The notes: generated from the letters alone by a model not told the origin. 64,000 nt of DNA from Crocodylus rhombifer (GCA_038503035.1 JAVSML010024338.1:49868-113867), one strand, 5' to 3'. Shown: positions 22,251 through 34,639, numbered from the stretch's first letter. Made by a program: numbers and translations.

Positions 22251-24924
22251 AGTGTCTCCCAATAAATATGGTTTGGAATCCAGAGCCATTTTTGCATGGG
22301 AAAAATATTTTATCAGAACTTAGGACTGTGCTGATTTTGCCAGTTGAAGATTTGGTTCTGTACAGTGCCTGAGGAACTCTGTAGTAATTGTGGGTTTGTA
22401 AAAGACTAATCATGCAGAACATAGTATATAGCAGGCTAGGCTTATTTTGCAGCCATTTTGAACTTCAAAACAAGCAAAATTATTATAATAATTTCATACA
22501 GTTCTGTAGAATAACCCATTAGGTTACTTACAAAATTTGGGAAGGTTTTCCTAATCTGTATTACTCCTGCTTAATGCTCTTTTGATCTTGTCTCCTCTCT
22601 GTTTGATCTTCTTTCTTTGTTCTGGATGAAAAACTTCTTCAATGTTTAAATGTCAAGATATTAAGTGTCTGTCTTCCTTAGGAGAACACTGATTGATAGA
22701 ACCCTAAACCTTCAAAATGCCCAGTGATTCTGGCATATTCTAGTCAGGCTTGAACTAGGCAGATGTTTACAACACCATCAGGAAATGATTAAATAGACCA
22801 AAATATCATTGAAATGTTCCTTTTCATATTTTACAGCCAGATTTGAAAAAGGATGATCTGATTTTTAAGTTGGATTTTTGTATTGGCATATCAGGCCATT
22901 TCCAATCGTCTTTTAACATTGACCCATTTTTATTAGAAAGATTGTTTTTCTATCTAAATGAGAGACCAAAATAAGAAACAACGTTTCATCCTTGGTTTCA
23001 TCAGGGATGAACCTGGTTTCATCCCTGCTTTTAATTTTTCTGTGCAGGTGATTATGATCTTCCTTTTGTTGACTGCTTTAGGATGATAGGAATGCCCCCT
23101 TGGGACTGTTGGATGGTGAGACCCACCTTGGAATGTAACAAGAATATAGCGTGACTATCCTAGGAGGACTGGAAGGTGTCAACACTTAAGCCTCTGAGCA
23201 TCTCTTCAGTCAGAGTATGGCTTCCAAATGACCTGAAAGATGACAAGACAGTCAAGGAAAGTGGAAAAAGGATTGAAATAGAAATGCACTGATATGCAAG
23301 AGAGAAGAATGGTATTTAGTTGCATGTATGTATGTGCGTGGATTGGTCAAAGAATAATGTATATGTAAGATGTATGTTTTTAGAAAGGCTCTGAATTCAT
23401 GTACTTTGGTACTTATTCCCTCTGTCAGTTGCACTGACCAGCTAACTAACAGGAAATAAATGCGATCTGTTTTTTACTTACTCATGAACCTGCAACACTG
23501 GGACTGGGAGAAGTGTCCCTGGAAGTTGTAACACCTGCCTTCCCTCATTCATTCTTTATTTTAGATAAGTGCCACAGGGAAGTCAGGAGAATTACAGTGT
23601 TTGATGCTTAAGCACATAAGAACCAATCTTGCATTCTTGGCATGAAATAAAAGTCCCTTTTAATGGTTTGTCAAAAAGGTAACTCTTTCAGGGTAAGTAC
23701 AGCTTCTCTTTGTATGCATATGTTGTTTTGGTATATGTCTACAACACATCCACAATGCTTCTTAGTTTCAAGCATGCTCCATCCACCTACTTTCATTTAA
23801 GTATGCCAAACCAGGAGACAGCTGAGGGTTCCAGGGTTCCCTACTTCTCTGCAGTTTGGAAACGTTGTGAGCTAGCATCTCTGAGCCATCCAGCTGTGGG
23901 CTTGAGTGGCCTCAGAAGTGTTTTGAAAAGGTTGAAACCAAGCAATATTTTCAGAATAAATTTCAGACTCATGGGCTGTTTTGGCTTTTTTTCCAAGTTG
24001 GAAAATCAAATTTTAAAATCTCTATGAAATACAATGTTTATTCTCTTCCCAGCTGTGACTACTACTATGATTTGATCATATCTATAATTAGTCTCTCCCC
24101 AATATAAATTAGAAAGGAAGTTTGTTCTCTGTTAACTTAGCCTGGGCTCAACTACAATTTTTTTACCTTAAGTTAGTGAAACACTAAAAAAGATACACTA
24201 AAAATATCTCTCAAATCTGAAGTTCATGAAGCCTAGTGCCATTTACCTAGTGCCCTGAATAGAAAAGATGCTGGAGCTTTTTAATTCATGGCACTTCATA
24301 GCATAGCCTGCCATTTTAATCTGTTTTCTCTGGCTATTGTTTTGCATCTGAGTTATAATTTTCAATCTAAAGGATTATGAATTATCATTACTTTTCATCT
24401 GGCTCCTTGTCCTTACCCAATTATTCGCTCCTCCTTGCCCTTACCCTGGTTGTTTACTTTTAACATGTGGCTTCCTAGGCACTAACCATACAAAACTGTT
24501 CTATAAAAATGATCTAGGGCTCTATAAAAAGCCCATCTGGAAGAAAGCCTCTGTAAAGATTTAACATCTGGCTTGTGGTGCTTATTTCTGCAGGGGAAAA
24601 AAATCAGTCCTAAATGATCTACAATTAAATCTATACCCTCCCTTCCTCCTCTTCCTCTTCATTTTTTGCCATTGTACGAAATAATTCATTTTCTTCTTAG
24701 ATAGCCTGAAAAGACGTGTATATGTACAATATATCAACCAACAAAAAATTGCCACAGTCCACAAAACAGCCTTTGAAACCTATTTTACTGAATATCTGAA
24801 GTAAAAAAATGAACCAAAATGAATGTTCTATATGGTTGACAAGGAGACCAAGTATACATTTAAGAATCAGTGTTAATACCTTGAGCTGACCTCAACTGGA
24901 GTGGTCTGCAGTGTTGTTTTTTAA
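22251..24924. other. Mostly single-copy looking AT-rich DNA
   Basis: About 2.7 kb without a recognised gene or repeat family. A small 10-bp hairpin (CAGGGATGAA/TTCATCCCTG) lies near 23002-23027. A 105-codon plus-strand frame at 23710-24027 has no domain I recognise and no flanking gene signals, so I treat it as incidental. Confidence 0.35.
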
Positions 24925-25000
24925 CTAGATATAAAGCCTCATCCAAAATCCTTTGATGTTAATGAAAACATTTCCATTGACATTTCTGGAGTAAGGATCA
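24925..25000. repeat. Diverged 'attgacttcaatgg' type repeat
   Basis: 'aagcctcatccaaaatcc', 'tttgatgttaatg', 'tttccattgaca' and 'aaggatcaggccctta' follow the landmark order of the repeat described at 12305. Confidence 0.45.
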
Positions 25001-25849
25001 GGCCCTTAGGGCCAACCTGTGACTGTACTGAACGAATGGTTTTCGTTGTCCAAGCACAGCTGACTCCCATCCTAAGCACATAACTAGATCCATTGTCTAC
25101 AGCCAAGCTTTATGTTACAGACATATCTTTTCTGATCCCGTTATCTGGACTAGCTTTTAAAAACATTATGTCCCTCAAAGGGTTAACTGCTTTGTTTTTC
25201 TTTTCTACCTACCTTGCCTCTCCCAGCAGTGTTCTCTCCTCTTTCCTCCCTCCTTCCCTACCCTTTGTATAGTAATCACTTTTTTCTATTTAAAAGCTTT
25301 GCTTCCTACAGTCTGTTCCTAGCAATTGATAAAGCAAGTCACTGCTTATGATAGTTTATGCATCTCTGATTTAGTTAATTTATAAGGTACAACTTTTTCC
25401 TTCTGCCTGATTTCAGATAAATGTGATTAACTGCCTCTCCAGGAGCAGATTTCAAAGGGGGTGCAGTGATGCAGATGCCCAATTTGGTCTGGACCATGCT
25501 ATGGGAGCCTATGGCTATTTTTAAAAAAATCCCCAAAGCATGTAAAAATCTTTCCCCCATTTCCGTGCTCACAGGAATGTCCTTTCCCTTCCATTTCTCC
25601 CTCCCCCCATATGTCTCTTCTGCTTTCCTCACTGTCCCAGGGCAAGGGAAGCTTCAATTCTTCTCCTGCCCACTCCAGCTAGGCTGCATGGGGCAGGACT
25701 CAGCTGGGAACAAGGACAGCAGCAGCAGTGGTTATGGTGGGAGGTGTGTTCCCCCACCCTGCCCTTCCTCTGAAGATTAGTAGTATTTAAACAGGAGTTT
25801 GCAGACCCTTTTTATAGAGAAAGTAAACAAGGAGATGCCCTCTGAGGCT
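25001..25849. other. Unassigned
   Basis: No gene. The part at 25440-25780 is somewhat GC-rich and gives a 104-codon plus-strand frame without recognised motifs; it is possibly decayed repeat. Confidence 0.35.
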
Positions 25850-26320
25850 AAGGACAATAGTTACACATAAACTGCTCTAAGTGATCGAAAACTGGTTCAA
25901 ATCTATAAACACAACAGAAGTTCAATGCGCACAAACCACTTTCAACATGGATGAAGCTGGTTTAAGATAAAGTTGGATGGATGTGGGATCAGACTGAACT
26001 GATTTAGATTAAATCGGTTTATTGAACTTTTGTCCCAGATCCCCTCCAGATTCAAATTAACTCACAGTGCCCCCGCATCCCAGGATGTTTTACATCTTCC
26101 CCATGAATCTCCCCTCAGAAGGTGGGTGGGCTAGCCTTCGCCCAAGCTGTCTGCTCCAGCTGTGCAGGGGGATATGCTCTAGCACCCCCCAGATTCTGGC
26201 CTGGGCCACCGCATTTTTGGAATATAAAATGAAAGTTTATTCATTTGCTTATCAGTTCAGTCTACGCAGTTTAGACTAACTTGCAAAGATTGAATTGATC
26301 TAGCCTCGGCCTTTTTGACT
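25850..26320. repeat. Possible MITE with 'aaactggtt' motifs
   Basis: Motifs such as 'gaaaactggttcaaat', 'gctggtttaagataaag' and 'gattaaatcggttta' recall the segment at 51600-51800. The interior is GC-richer than its surroundings. Ends cannot be placed with confidence. Confidence 0.3.
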
Positions 26321-27342
26321 GTCTGTAACTCAGCCTGAATAACGCTGCAAAACCGTGTAATAGAAGAACAGTGCCTCTTTCCTTGTGAAAGCCACACCAT
26401 GTGAGAAGGCAGACCAATCAAAACCATGACTCTGGCTGCTTCCTAGAAACTGGAGCTACTTTGAAAGTTTTAACACCCTGTTGCCTCCTTGGATTACTTT
26501 GGATTTATATGGTTCAAGGGACATCAGAATCTGGTCCAATGATTGCAGTGTATTTGATTATAAATGCAGTACCCTTTTCACTCCAAAGAAGTATGATTAG
26601 AATCTGCCCTTAAATATCTATCTTTGGGTAATTTATTATCAAGAGGCTCCTGCAATTAGTGTAAAGAAGAAAATTCTAGGAATTAAGCAATCAAGAAAAG
26701 TTTATTACAAAGATTATTCAAACCTTATATAGGATTATATTGGACAGATAGGGCACTGCAAGCTTTGGGTCCTGCAGCATATAAAATTAAATGGTATTTT
26801 AAGATTTGACATTATATAACTAGCTAGTTCTATCCTGGACACTGTGTGTCAGTTTTTCAGAAATGTTCATATGACAGTGTATGTACAAAATAAATGTGCA
26901 CTTGTATGTACTAAGTCTATTTTTTAAAGAAGTTATGAACTCATAATTTCACTTGAAGTAAATGATCGTCTCACATTCTAAAAATCTCTGTAAAAGCAGT
27001 CCAGTGATTGTATATAGCATTGTGTGTGTGTATTGAATTCTCAGGATAGTGCTTCCCTGTAGTGACTGGAGTATTACTTTAAAGAAGACAGATATGCTGA
27101 AAATATTGTAGTGTTTTATACTGCAGCAATGTACTGCTAAACAAAAACATATTTAAATTGTTTTGATTATATTAAAATTAATATACTTTGGTCCCTACCT
27201 CACTGCAAGCTTCATATGCAATAGTTCAGCAGTTATAATGTTTATTATATTGTGAGATTAATTAGTTCTACATCATGAAAGCACTTAGGTAAGGGATATT
27301 AGCTTGACTGATCATTCATGAATACTGTAATTTTATTTTTAG
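26321..27342. other. Single-copy looking AT-rich DNA
   Basis: No repeat or gene recognised. It lies immediately upstream of the candidate exon at 27343. Confidence 0.4.
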
Positions 27343-27465
27343 GAGACTGTCATTTTCCTTGTGAAGTCAGAAGAACTGCTATTGTAGAGTTGATAATAAG
27401 TATTGTGATGGACATTGAATAACATGCAGTAGGAGAGGACGTGGTGCTTGACAACCATTTTTAAG
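27343..27465 (+). other. Candidate non-coding or 5' UTR exon, 123 bp
   Basis: The segment is preceded by TGTAATTTTATTTTTAG, a T-rich acceptor ending in AG at 27341-27342, with a branch-point-like CTGAT about 30 bases upstream. It is followed by TTTTTAAG|GTAAGT, a textbook donor at 27466-27471. All three frames contain stops, so it cannot be an internal coding exon. It holds tiny upstream-ORF-like starts (ATGGACATTGAATAA near its middle, then ATGCAGTAG). The surroundings look non-repetitive. It may be a 5' UTR or lncRNA exon, or a chance pairing of splice-like sites. Confidence 0.35.
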
Positions 27466-27547
27466 GTAAGTGACAAGCACTGCTAAAATCATTTAAATGT
27501 CTAAAGTTCCTGAGTTGCAGGTACATTTGGGCCTTAAATGTGTATAT

Positions 27548-27640
27548 CAGCGGTTCTGAGCCTTTTCTTTCCTGTCACAGTCATGACAAATACCACATCA
27601 TAAGTGACTGACCTAATGGAACTCCTGACACAGTATAATT
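27548..27640. mobile_element. hAT-like left terminus, orphan
   Basis: CAGCGGTTCTGAGCC matches the CAGTGGTTCTCAACC terminal repeat of the hAT MITEs at 16302 and 18213, and what follows ('ctttcctgtcacagtcatg') fits their interior style. No matching right end was found downstream, so the copy is truncated or diverged. Confidence 0.4.
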
Positions 27641-28329
27641 ATGAACAAAATAGTCATGCCATTATAAGATACTGAAATTATAAACTATATGTTTAATATT
27701 CAGACTTGGAAGCAAATCTTCTGATTACCATGAGCATATGTCATGATCATTATACTGGAGAGTAGTTTTGATTCATGTGAAAGACTGCAGGATTAGATCA
27801 TTCACTTTTTAAAATTAAAATATCTTTCACTTTATTTTCATAGAATCTCTAAGTGTTTCACTACAAATGTCAGACTGTGGTTCCTTTGCTATTGCAGTAT
27901 GCCACTAGTATGATTACATTTTGCAATTCTGTAGCATGCTGATTAAAATAAAAGAACACCAAAAAAACAACTATTGATCTGGATTTTAAAAACAGAAATT
28001 GAATTAGTAATACTTGTTTTCCCTTATGAAATGGAATTTATTTCCTCCCTAAAGATATTTATTTGACCTTTATTTTTCTTAATGCTCCACATGCTTTTGT
28101 TAAAAAAATGGTAGCTAGAATTAAGTTTAAAAAGAAAGGTGGTTCTGTTGACTTGGCTTCAATGCAGTGCAGGTAGGAACTATGTGCATTATAATACTTT
28201 GACTAATGATTAAGTAGCTAAGTTATTGCTGATTATCCACTTAATCTGTGTTATAAAAAAAAATCCACTCTATCCAGTTAGATTGCTACTACAAATATAA
28301 TGTTTATTACATTGAACATATCAACCTTT
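27641..28329. other. AT-rich DNA, nothing recognised
   Basis: No gene or repeat recognised. It may contain the rest of the truncated hAT-like copy. Confidence 0.35.
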
Positions 28330-28945
28330 AATTGTCATCCCTGCACTTATCTTCCTTCTCTCTGTTACACTGAACATGAGCTACCAGCTTTCATTTCAAG
28401 GCTCTTCATGACCTGTCCCTACTCATTATTTCCTGTTGTCAAGAGATCAATCCCACTGCTGACTGATACAGAATACCAGCCTCTGGCAACATTCACTGGT
28501 TAAATTTTCTACATGTAGCTTAGGGCTTTTTTCCCCCCATGATCCCTGTGTGGATACCTTTAAGAATGTTATGTATAAATTGTTGCATATGCTCCGGGGT
28601 TGGAGAAGGGTACAGCTCCTTTATCTTTTGAGAACAACACAGTCCCCTTATGCTTGAGCGAAACTCTTTAAAACATCTTCAAAGCTACTTCTTAAAACTC
28701 TACTTTGTTGTGACAACAACTTTTAGTTAACACAAAAGTAATTGGTGTGCTGGGACCACCTCTTATCATGCTGAACAATACTGAATCTAAATTCTTGTAC
28801 TCTCTGCAATTTTCTGTTTCCATTTTATGCTCAGATCATAAGCCATTTGGGGCCCAGACTGTTGTCTTTTTGTTTTGTACCATGGGATCCTGGTCTAGAA
28901 CTGGGATTCTGGGGAACTATCATAATACCTAAAATAATTGAGCAA
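28330..28945 (+). mobile_element. L2-like LINE C-terminal and 3' tail fragment
   Basis: Near 28390-28430 one frame reads FHFKALHDLSLLII, matching the 'FKALHGLAPSYL' block of L2-clade LINEs. The 3' side (28836-28935) reads 'gatcataagccatttggggc', 'ccagactgttgtctttttg', 'taccatgggatcctggtc' and 'actgggattctggggaacta'. This follows the familiar tail order 'gtaagct..ttggggc', 'actgt', 'gcctagcacaatggggtcc', 'ctggggctcctagg..cta', 'aata'. Diverged and without an open frame. Confidence 0.55.
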
Positions 28946-30110
28946 TCTCAGAGCCATTGATTAGGTTACTCAGGAATCTGAGTGAGAATGGGAATGTTCA
29001 TTCATCAAATTAGTATAACTATAAGGTATTTTAGTTTTCAGACATTGCAGAGAATGGGACACAGTGGTACAGTTGCACCCCCCCTTTGATTCCCTCTCCT
29101 CCCAAACTTTAAAACCAATTGCCTGGGTGGGGCAGTGGCATTTCCATTTGGGCAGTGATAAGTGAGTGAATTGACTTCATGGCTTATTATCACCTCCTGA
29201 TTCCTGCTAATCTCTCTCCAAGCCACAGATGTTAATGACCTCCTTTCCTTTTGTATGATCTTGATGTTCCACTCTTCAAACTGTCCTTTCTTCTGCAATT
29301 TTGCTATCTGTTAGCTACTCATAGTAATGTCTCTCTTTATTTCACAGTCCTGCAGCCTGTTTTTAGCTGTAGTTGAAGACCTTAACTCAGGTGTGGTATT
29401 ATTTACTCAGGTGTACAACTGACAGTGAAGTACAGGATAGACTGTCAAGGCACTCATAAAGGCTAGATTTTGTTTTATGAACATCAGAAAGAGGTGTGTG
29501 TTCAACTATAATGACTACAGGACAAATGACACAATATCTTTTTACTATTTTAAATACTTTGAACCCTTTTTTTGGTCCAAAATTTTATCAAAACCAGGAC
29601 ATTCCAGTAAAAAAATTGAGAAAAAAGTATTTTCTGGCAAAGAACTGTTCTTTGACTTTTTTTAAAACAGATTTACCAACCATGGATCCTAAATCATATA
29701 ACAGGTAATATCAGTATGGATTATACTGCCTGTACTGCCTGATATACTTGTTATACTCACAGCATGTCGGATTTTTACTCTGTTATTTTAACACATCTGG
29801 TTTTATCTTGTATTGTCAAATTTTAGTGATGCTTAAACAGTCTTGATATTTGTGAAGTTCCCCTGGTTTGATGTTGACAAAAAATGGTTTGCAGTACACA
29901 TTACAAGAATACTCAGGGGACATGTGGCAGGTGCTACTCCCATTTTATCCAAAAATATTTTATTCAGTTGTAGATTTAGACATTTGTGTTATTTTCCATT
30001 TGGCTGCATCATTCTATATGATTTATTATTCCCTTACTCTGTGAGTATAATATTAGCAGCATGCATCTTAGTTTTTAAATATTTATCTTTTCACTCTGCT
30101 TGCTTTAGAC
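28946..30110. other. AT-rich DNA, nothing recognised
   Basis: About 1.2 kb with no recognised gene or repeat. Its longest frame, plus strand from 29843, runs on into the hAT-like element at 30111 and has no recognisable domain. Confidence 0.35.
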
Positions 30111-30348
30111 CAATAGTTCTCAACCTTTTTAGCTTCAAGGCAACCCTCCATAACTTCTTAGAATTTATGGCACAGGCATGGAAGAGCGTGGTGCTGGGAC
30201 TGATAGCAGGTGGGCAGCAGTTGTGGATGTTGCAGGTCTGTGCGATGCTTTGGTGCTTAGTAGGAAGAGGAGTGATTGCTTACTCCTGGGCATAGGCATC
30301 ACAACACCCATGAAAGGATTTTGTGGAACCCTGCTCAAGAATTACTTT
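30111..30348. mobile_element. hAT-like MITE, about 238 bp
   Basis: The left end CAATAGTTCTCAACC matches the hAT terminal repeat of 16302 and 18213. The right end 'gctcaagaattacttt' is a degraded inverted copy (intact form GGTTGAGAACCACTG). The interior 'aaccctccataacttc' and 'ttttgtggaaccctgctc' is typical of this family. The target-site duplication is not clear because the right end is damaged. Confidence 0.6.
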
Positions 30349-31099
30349 GGTAGCCATAAATGTTCAGGGTATCATTATTTTGATAATTATTTATCTAATT
30401 TTTTGTATTCTTCTTGAATATTAATTCCCTGTGTTTTCTTCATATTTTTAAAGTTAAATGATGTGTCCTGTGGACTTGGTCTGATTGAATATATCAGTCA
30501 GTTAAAATTCACATAATTTACTTGCTCCTCCAAATATCACATCAAAGATTGGAAGGAAACTCCTTGGTGGTACTTTCCATGATGTATGTCTTTAAGACTA
30601 TAAATATTCAGCAATAATTGCCTTTGGGTAGTTGTGGGTCAATTAAATGGATTCTCTCAGGCTTGGACCTCATTTTACAGCCATAGTACTCTATGGAAAT
30701 TGCTAGTTAAGAGACTGCTCTTTATTTACATCTTAGAAATAAGGCACAGGCTTTGTACTGCTAGTAAGACAGCATTTTAACAACAGCAATAAAGAATTTA
30801 TTACTTGGTTTTTTTATTTCCTCAGATTTAGTGTTTTTACTTTTGAATTTAAATGAGCATGTGTCTCTAGAATTTTTTTTGGAAAAACAATATATGTAAA
30901 GGTAATTAATAAGACAGAAAGAGAAAGAGGGAGAGAGTGTGTAATATATATATAATGATTAAGTATATAAAGCTGTAAGAATATGTTAGAAGTGTACACA
31001 ATGATATTTTGAAGAAAATCTGAATGGATAAAAGCTACCATACTGAAATGTGGGGCAAACAGTTGTTAGGCCCTGTATAACATATTATGCTGCTTCGGA
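30349..31099. other. AT-rich DNA with simple repeats
   Basis: No gene recognised. A GA-rich tract (about 30914-30938) is followed by a (TA)n tract (30943-30953). Confidence 0.5.
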
Positions 31100-31345
31100 A
31101 CTAGAGACAGTTGGAAATCAGCAGGGATCTGGGTTTTCCATTTCCCATGGAAAAAAAAAACCACATGGATTTTCCCTTTTACCCAGGAAAAATGTGTATG
31201 TTTCATTTTAACAGAGAAACATACAACCAAGCAGCCTAGAGAGCAGTTCCCACAGCAGGTTAGGGTGGCAGAGGGAGTTGGGCGGGGCTAGGGTTGGGGC
31301 TGCTGACCAGCCAGGTGATGCGTGGGGCTTGGGGCCTCGATGCAT

Positions 31346-31446
31346 GGCCCCAAAGGATCAGTCCTTCTACATATGAAGACTACTGGCCTCAGGAAGAGGC
31401 TTCAAATGGGCAAATACTACAGGGCCCCAGTGGAGAGCAAGACAGA
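31346..31446. repeat. Segment duplicated at 33491-33590
   Basis: Starting 'ggccccaaaggatcagtcct', this ~100-bp stretch recurs 2.1 kb downstream. It includes an identical core of about 38 bp that contains 'ggcctcaggaagaggcttca' and the following 'aatgggcaaatact'. Both copies are in the same orientation. Confidence 0.8.
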
Positions 31447-32199
31447 GCTGCAGGCAGCTCATCCATGGGGTGGGGAGGGGGCAGGGCTGGCTCCCTGCTG
31501 CTGTGTGTGCTCCTGGGGGGGAGGCAGGGGGAGCACATGCCCCCCAGATCTCTATGCAGGGCAGGTAAGGTTTGCCCACTGCAGGCTCAGGCTCCCTGCC
31601 CTACTGCCCTCCCCAGGGCCTCCCCAGCCCAGTGGGCAGGACCTGGTGCAGTGGGCCAGGTGGAGAAGCTTGTTGTGGCTATTGTGAGGCCTGTGCTACC
31701 CTGGCAATTCATCTCCTGCCTGTCCTGGAGCAGCAGGGGAAGTGGCATGGGGTAGTACCCCTTGCTACTTTGGGGCAGGTAGGGGGTATGCTGCTAGGGC
31801 AGCATGGGGCTCACAGCAGCTGCAATCAGTTTCCCCACCTGGCCCTGCCCTGCTGCATCCCACTCACAGGGATGCAAAGGCCTTGTGGGAAGGCAGCAGG
31901 TGGGAAGCCTGAGCCTGCAGCAGGCAGCCCGTACCTTCCCTCTCTGCCCCTCTGGAAGTATGTGAAATGGTTGGGAGCCAGCCCTATGTCTCACCCGAGC
32001 CCACAGCAGGCAGCCTGCACCTGCTCCCCTGACGGGCTCCACTCCAGCCATGCTGCCCATGATGGATGGGGAGCTGGGCTGCCCACTCAGGCTGCAGCAG
32101 CCACTGACTCCTGTGGGCTTAGCTGCTGCTTTAGGGGGAAGGGGTCTGTGGACCTGAGTCTGTGACTCCATAGCCCTGGCAGCTGGGAGCGTGGGGGAC

Positions 32200-32380
32200 T
32201 GTGGGTGGGGTGTGATGGGCACCAGCAGGGCTGAGAGATAATGTTGGGGGGTGTGAGGGGCAGCAGCAGGGCTGTGGGTGGAGAGTGAGGGGCACCAGCA
32301 GGACCAAGGAGCTATAGATGGGGGGTAAGGGGTGCCAGGAGGGCTGCATGGCTGTGGCTTGGGAGTGAGGGTCCTGGACC
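32200..32380. repeat. G-rich minisatellite, ~45-55-bp unit
   Basis: Units built on 'gtgaggggcaccagcagg' recur near 32212, 32257, 32286 and 32325, each followed by 'gctgtgggtgg' or 'gagctatagatgg'-like sequence. Confidence 0.6.
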
Positions 32381-32467
32381 TGCATCCTGGTGAGCCAAGG
32401 CGGCAGAGGGAACTCTAATTTTCCATGATAAAAAACCCCCAAAATTAAATACCCCAATTTATAGGTA

Positions 32468-32795
32468 CAGTAAAAGCTGTGTTATCTGTCATCCATGGGG
32501 AGTGCCAGTTAATCAAATATGCCGGTTATCTGAGAGGCACCTTTGCCTGTTCAGGCCACCGTGCCTCCCACCACATCTGGTGCACTAGGGCTTTCGCTCC
32601 TTGCTGGGGGACAGGGAGGGGGACCCCATGTAGACTGCTTTGCCCCAGGCCATGGTCCAAAGTTGGCAAATTGGGACTTGGCAAAACCGGAAGTGCCATG
32701 GTGGGACTTCCAGTTTCACTTTCACTGCATCAATCAGCATGCTGGTTAATAGAGCATGCTGGTTACTAATGTGCTGGATAACACAGCTTTTACTG
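32468..32795. mobile_element. pogo/Tigger-like MITE, 328 bp
   Basis: The terminal inverted repeats CAGTAAAAGCTGTGTTATC (left) and GATAACACAGCTTTTACTG (right) are exact reverse complements over 19 bp. TA lies at each flank (32466-32467 and 32796-32797), the target duplication of Tc1/mariner/pogo elements. The CAGT start and 'gttatcc' motif fit the pogo/Tigger branch. No transposase. It lies directly against the GC-rich block ending near 32455. Confidence 0.8.
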
Positions 32796-32984
32796 TATTT
32801 GGAATTTACTTCACTATAGTGATTGAGGCACTGGTAGGCTTCCAAATTCCTTTAAAATTGTAAATATATCAATAAAATATTGTGTTTAACTGGTACCCCT
32901 GTATATAGCGGTGTTTCATTTTAACCACAGACTTTGAGGGTTTTTTTATCAGAGAATTTGCGATATTTTATCAAAGGAAACCAG

Positions 32985-33145
32985 GATTCCTGGAAATCAG
33001 GATTGGAGATATTTAACCAGGCAGCTGGCACGTTGTGCCCAGATAAGCATAAGACAGAGCTGATTTAGGAATAGCATCTGTACAGGGGGTTGGACCAGAC
33101 GAGCTTTGAGGTCTTTTCCAAACCTATGATTCTATGATACCATGA
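32985..33145 (+). mobile_element. CR1-type 3' end fragment
   Basis: 'caggggg ttggaccagacg', 'agctttgaggtctttt' and 'ccaaacctatgattctatga' match the CR1 3' UTR formula, ending in the 'attctatga' short repeat. Upstream, 'aggaatagcatctgtacagg' belongs to the same tail. No coding part is attached. Confidence 0.65.
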
Positions 33146-33424
33146 AACTGCTTTCAGATGGCTGTTGCAGCCAGGGTACAGCTGCAACAATCCTGAGGGT
33201 GCTATAAGCTAGGCTGCTGCTAAATCATCCCCAGCCTTTTCCACAACAGTCACATATAGCTATTTTGGAACCGTCTCACTTCTACTATGCCTAAAGGTGT
33301 CAGGGGACTGAGCCCAACACCATAGTCAATGCTGCCAAAGCAAGGTCCTTCATGAATATACCATGTTGAGTAAAATGCACAGGAAAAGTACTTGGTTTCC
33401 CCCTAAAATGGGATTTCTTGTAAA

Positions 33425-33590
33425 AAATCTAAGGGCAGGGCCCTATTCCCATTGAAATGAAGATGAATGAGTTCAGTAGGGGAACGATCAGGCCCCATAG
33501 GATCTGTCCTTCAACCTATGAAGCCAGGATTAATACTGGCCTCAGGAAGAGGCTTCAAATGGGCAAATACTGTAGGGAGTCAAGAGACAG
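33425..33590. repeat. 'attgacttcaatgg' type repeat joined to the 31.35-kb duplicate
   Basis: 'gccctattcccattgaaatg' and 'gttcagtaggggaacgatca' resemble the dispersed repeat described at 12305. From 33491 onward the sequence is the second copy of the 31346-31446 segment, including the shared ~38-bp identical core. Confidence 0.55.
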
Positions 33591-34639
33591 ATTGATGTCC
33601 TCAGTAGTCAGTTGAACTGTAAAATAGTTAGCGCTTATTGGCAAATGTGAGTGCCAAGAGATGAAAATGCTTGTTGCTCACAGACAAATGGCTTGTTACA
33701 TTTATTATTATTTATAGTGTATCTGGCCCGTCTCTCCTTATTTCAGGAAACTACAGCACAAAGCTGTATTTATTTTTGGGATAAACTCATGGAGCACATC
33801 TTAAAAAGTCCTTGATTTGCATTCTTGCAAAAGCTATTATGTGTGTAAAAATTAAATTACTTAAGTATTTGCATATGTAATGGTGTGGGTTGCAGTAAAA
33901 AAATAGGACTTAGGCATATGCATTAATTTGAAACCTTCTTAAAAAATCTGGGCCTACATTGCTGGCTGTGTTGTGCTTTCACATCTCTCTCATTAATAAA
34001 TATAATTAAATATCCACATTAAATATTAATGTATGATAAATCATTATTTCCATATATATATTTTTACAGATACTGATCTGCATGCCTGAAACACAGTCAG
34101 CTGGCCAGCTTTACAAACAGAGATGTTTTCTACTAGATTATTCAAGGTAGCTGTGCATGAAATTAGAGGTGGATGTTTAAGTTTACCAGTAATCAGATCC
34201 TCCATGATGACTTTGGAAAGAGAGCTGAGATGCCCTGCCCTCAGCGCATTAGTTTGCTCCTAAGGTGTCATAGCTGCTTGACAGAAAAACTGACATTATA
34301 AGTTTCATTTTGAAAATGGACATGATTCTGCATGGCTAGAGGGAAAACATCTTCAATAGTGGGTGAACCAAGGTAATTTGATTCCTTGTGAGCCAGGAAC
34401 TACCTATATTATGTTCTTATCTACTTAAAAAAAATCTTTCTGGGGCCATATTTGTGTCAGCAGTACTGCAAGTCCTACATATTTTTTGGCTTTATATTGA
34501 TTTTATTAATTTGCCATAACACTCACAGTGTGCCTGGCCTTTTTCAAATACTTCACAATAAAGTTGCTCACAGTGTAAGGACTAATGTCTTGTATTCAAA
34601 TTTTGTCTAAAACTCCACCAACCAGAGGTTGGTCCAGTT
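33591..34639. other. AT-rich DNA, nothing recognised
   Basis: No gene or repeat family recognised in about 1 kb. Confidence 0.4.

Larger units (their letters stand above)
31100..32455. repeat. GC-rich block, probable non-autonomous element
   Basis: A 1.3-kb GC-rich block in AT-rich DNA. Both edges carry similar inverted motifs: 'gggttttccatttcccatgg' near 31131 and, on the reverse strand, 'gggttttttatcatggaaaa' near 32437, suggesting degraded terminal inverted repeats. Inside are a minisatellite (32200-32380) and a segment duplicated at 33491. Overlapping frames of up to 197 codons on both strands have the low-complexity G/A/P composition of GC-rich DNA and no domain, so they are not genes. 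Confidence 0.4.

Noticed and set aside
31294..32457. Several overlapping frames of 96-197 codons on both strands
   Set aside because: The DNA is GC-rich with minisatellites, which lowers stop frequency in all frames. Overlapping frames on both strands with G/A/P bias are a composition effect.
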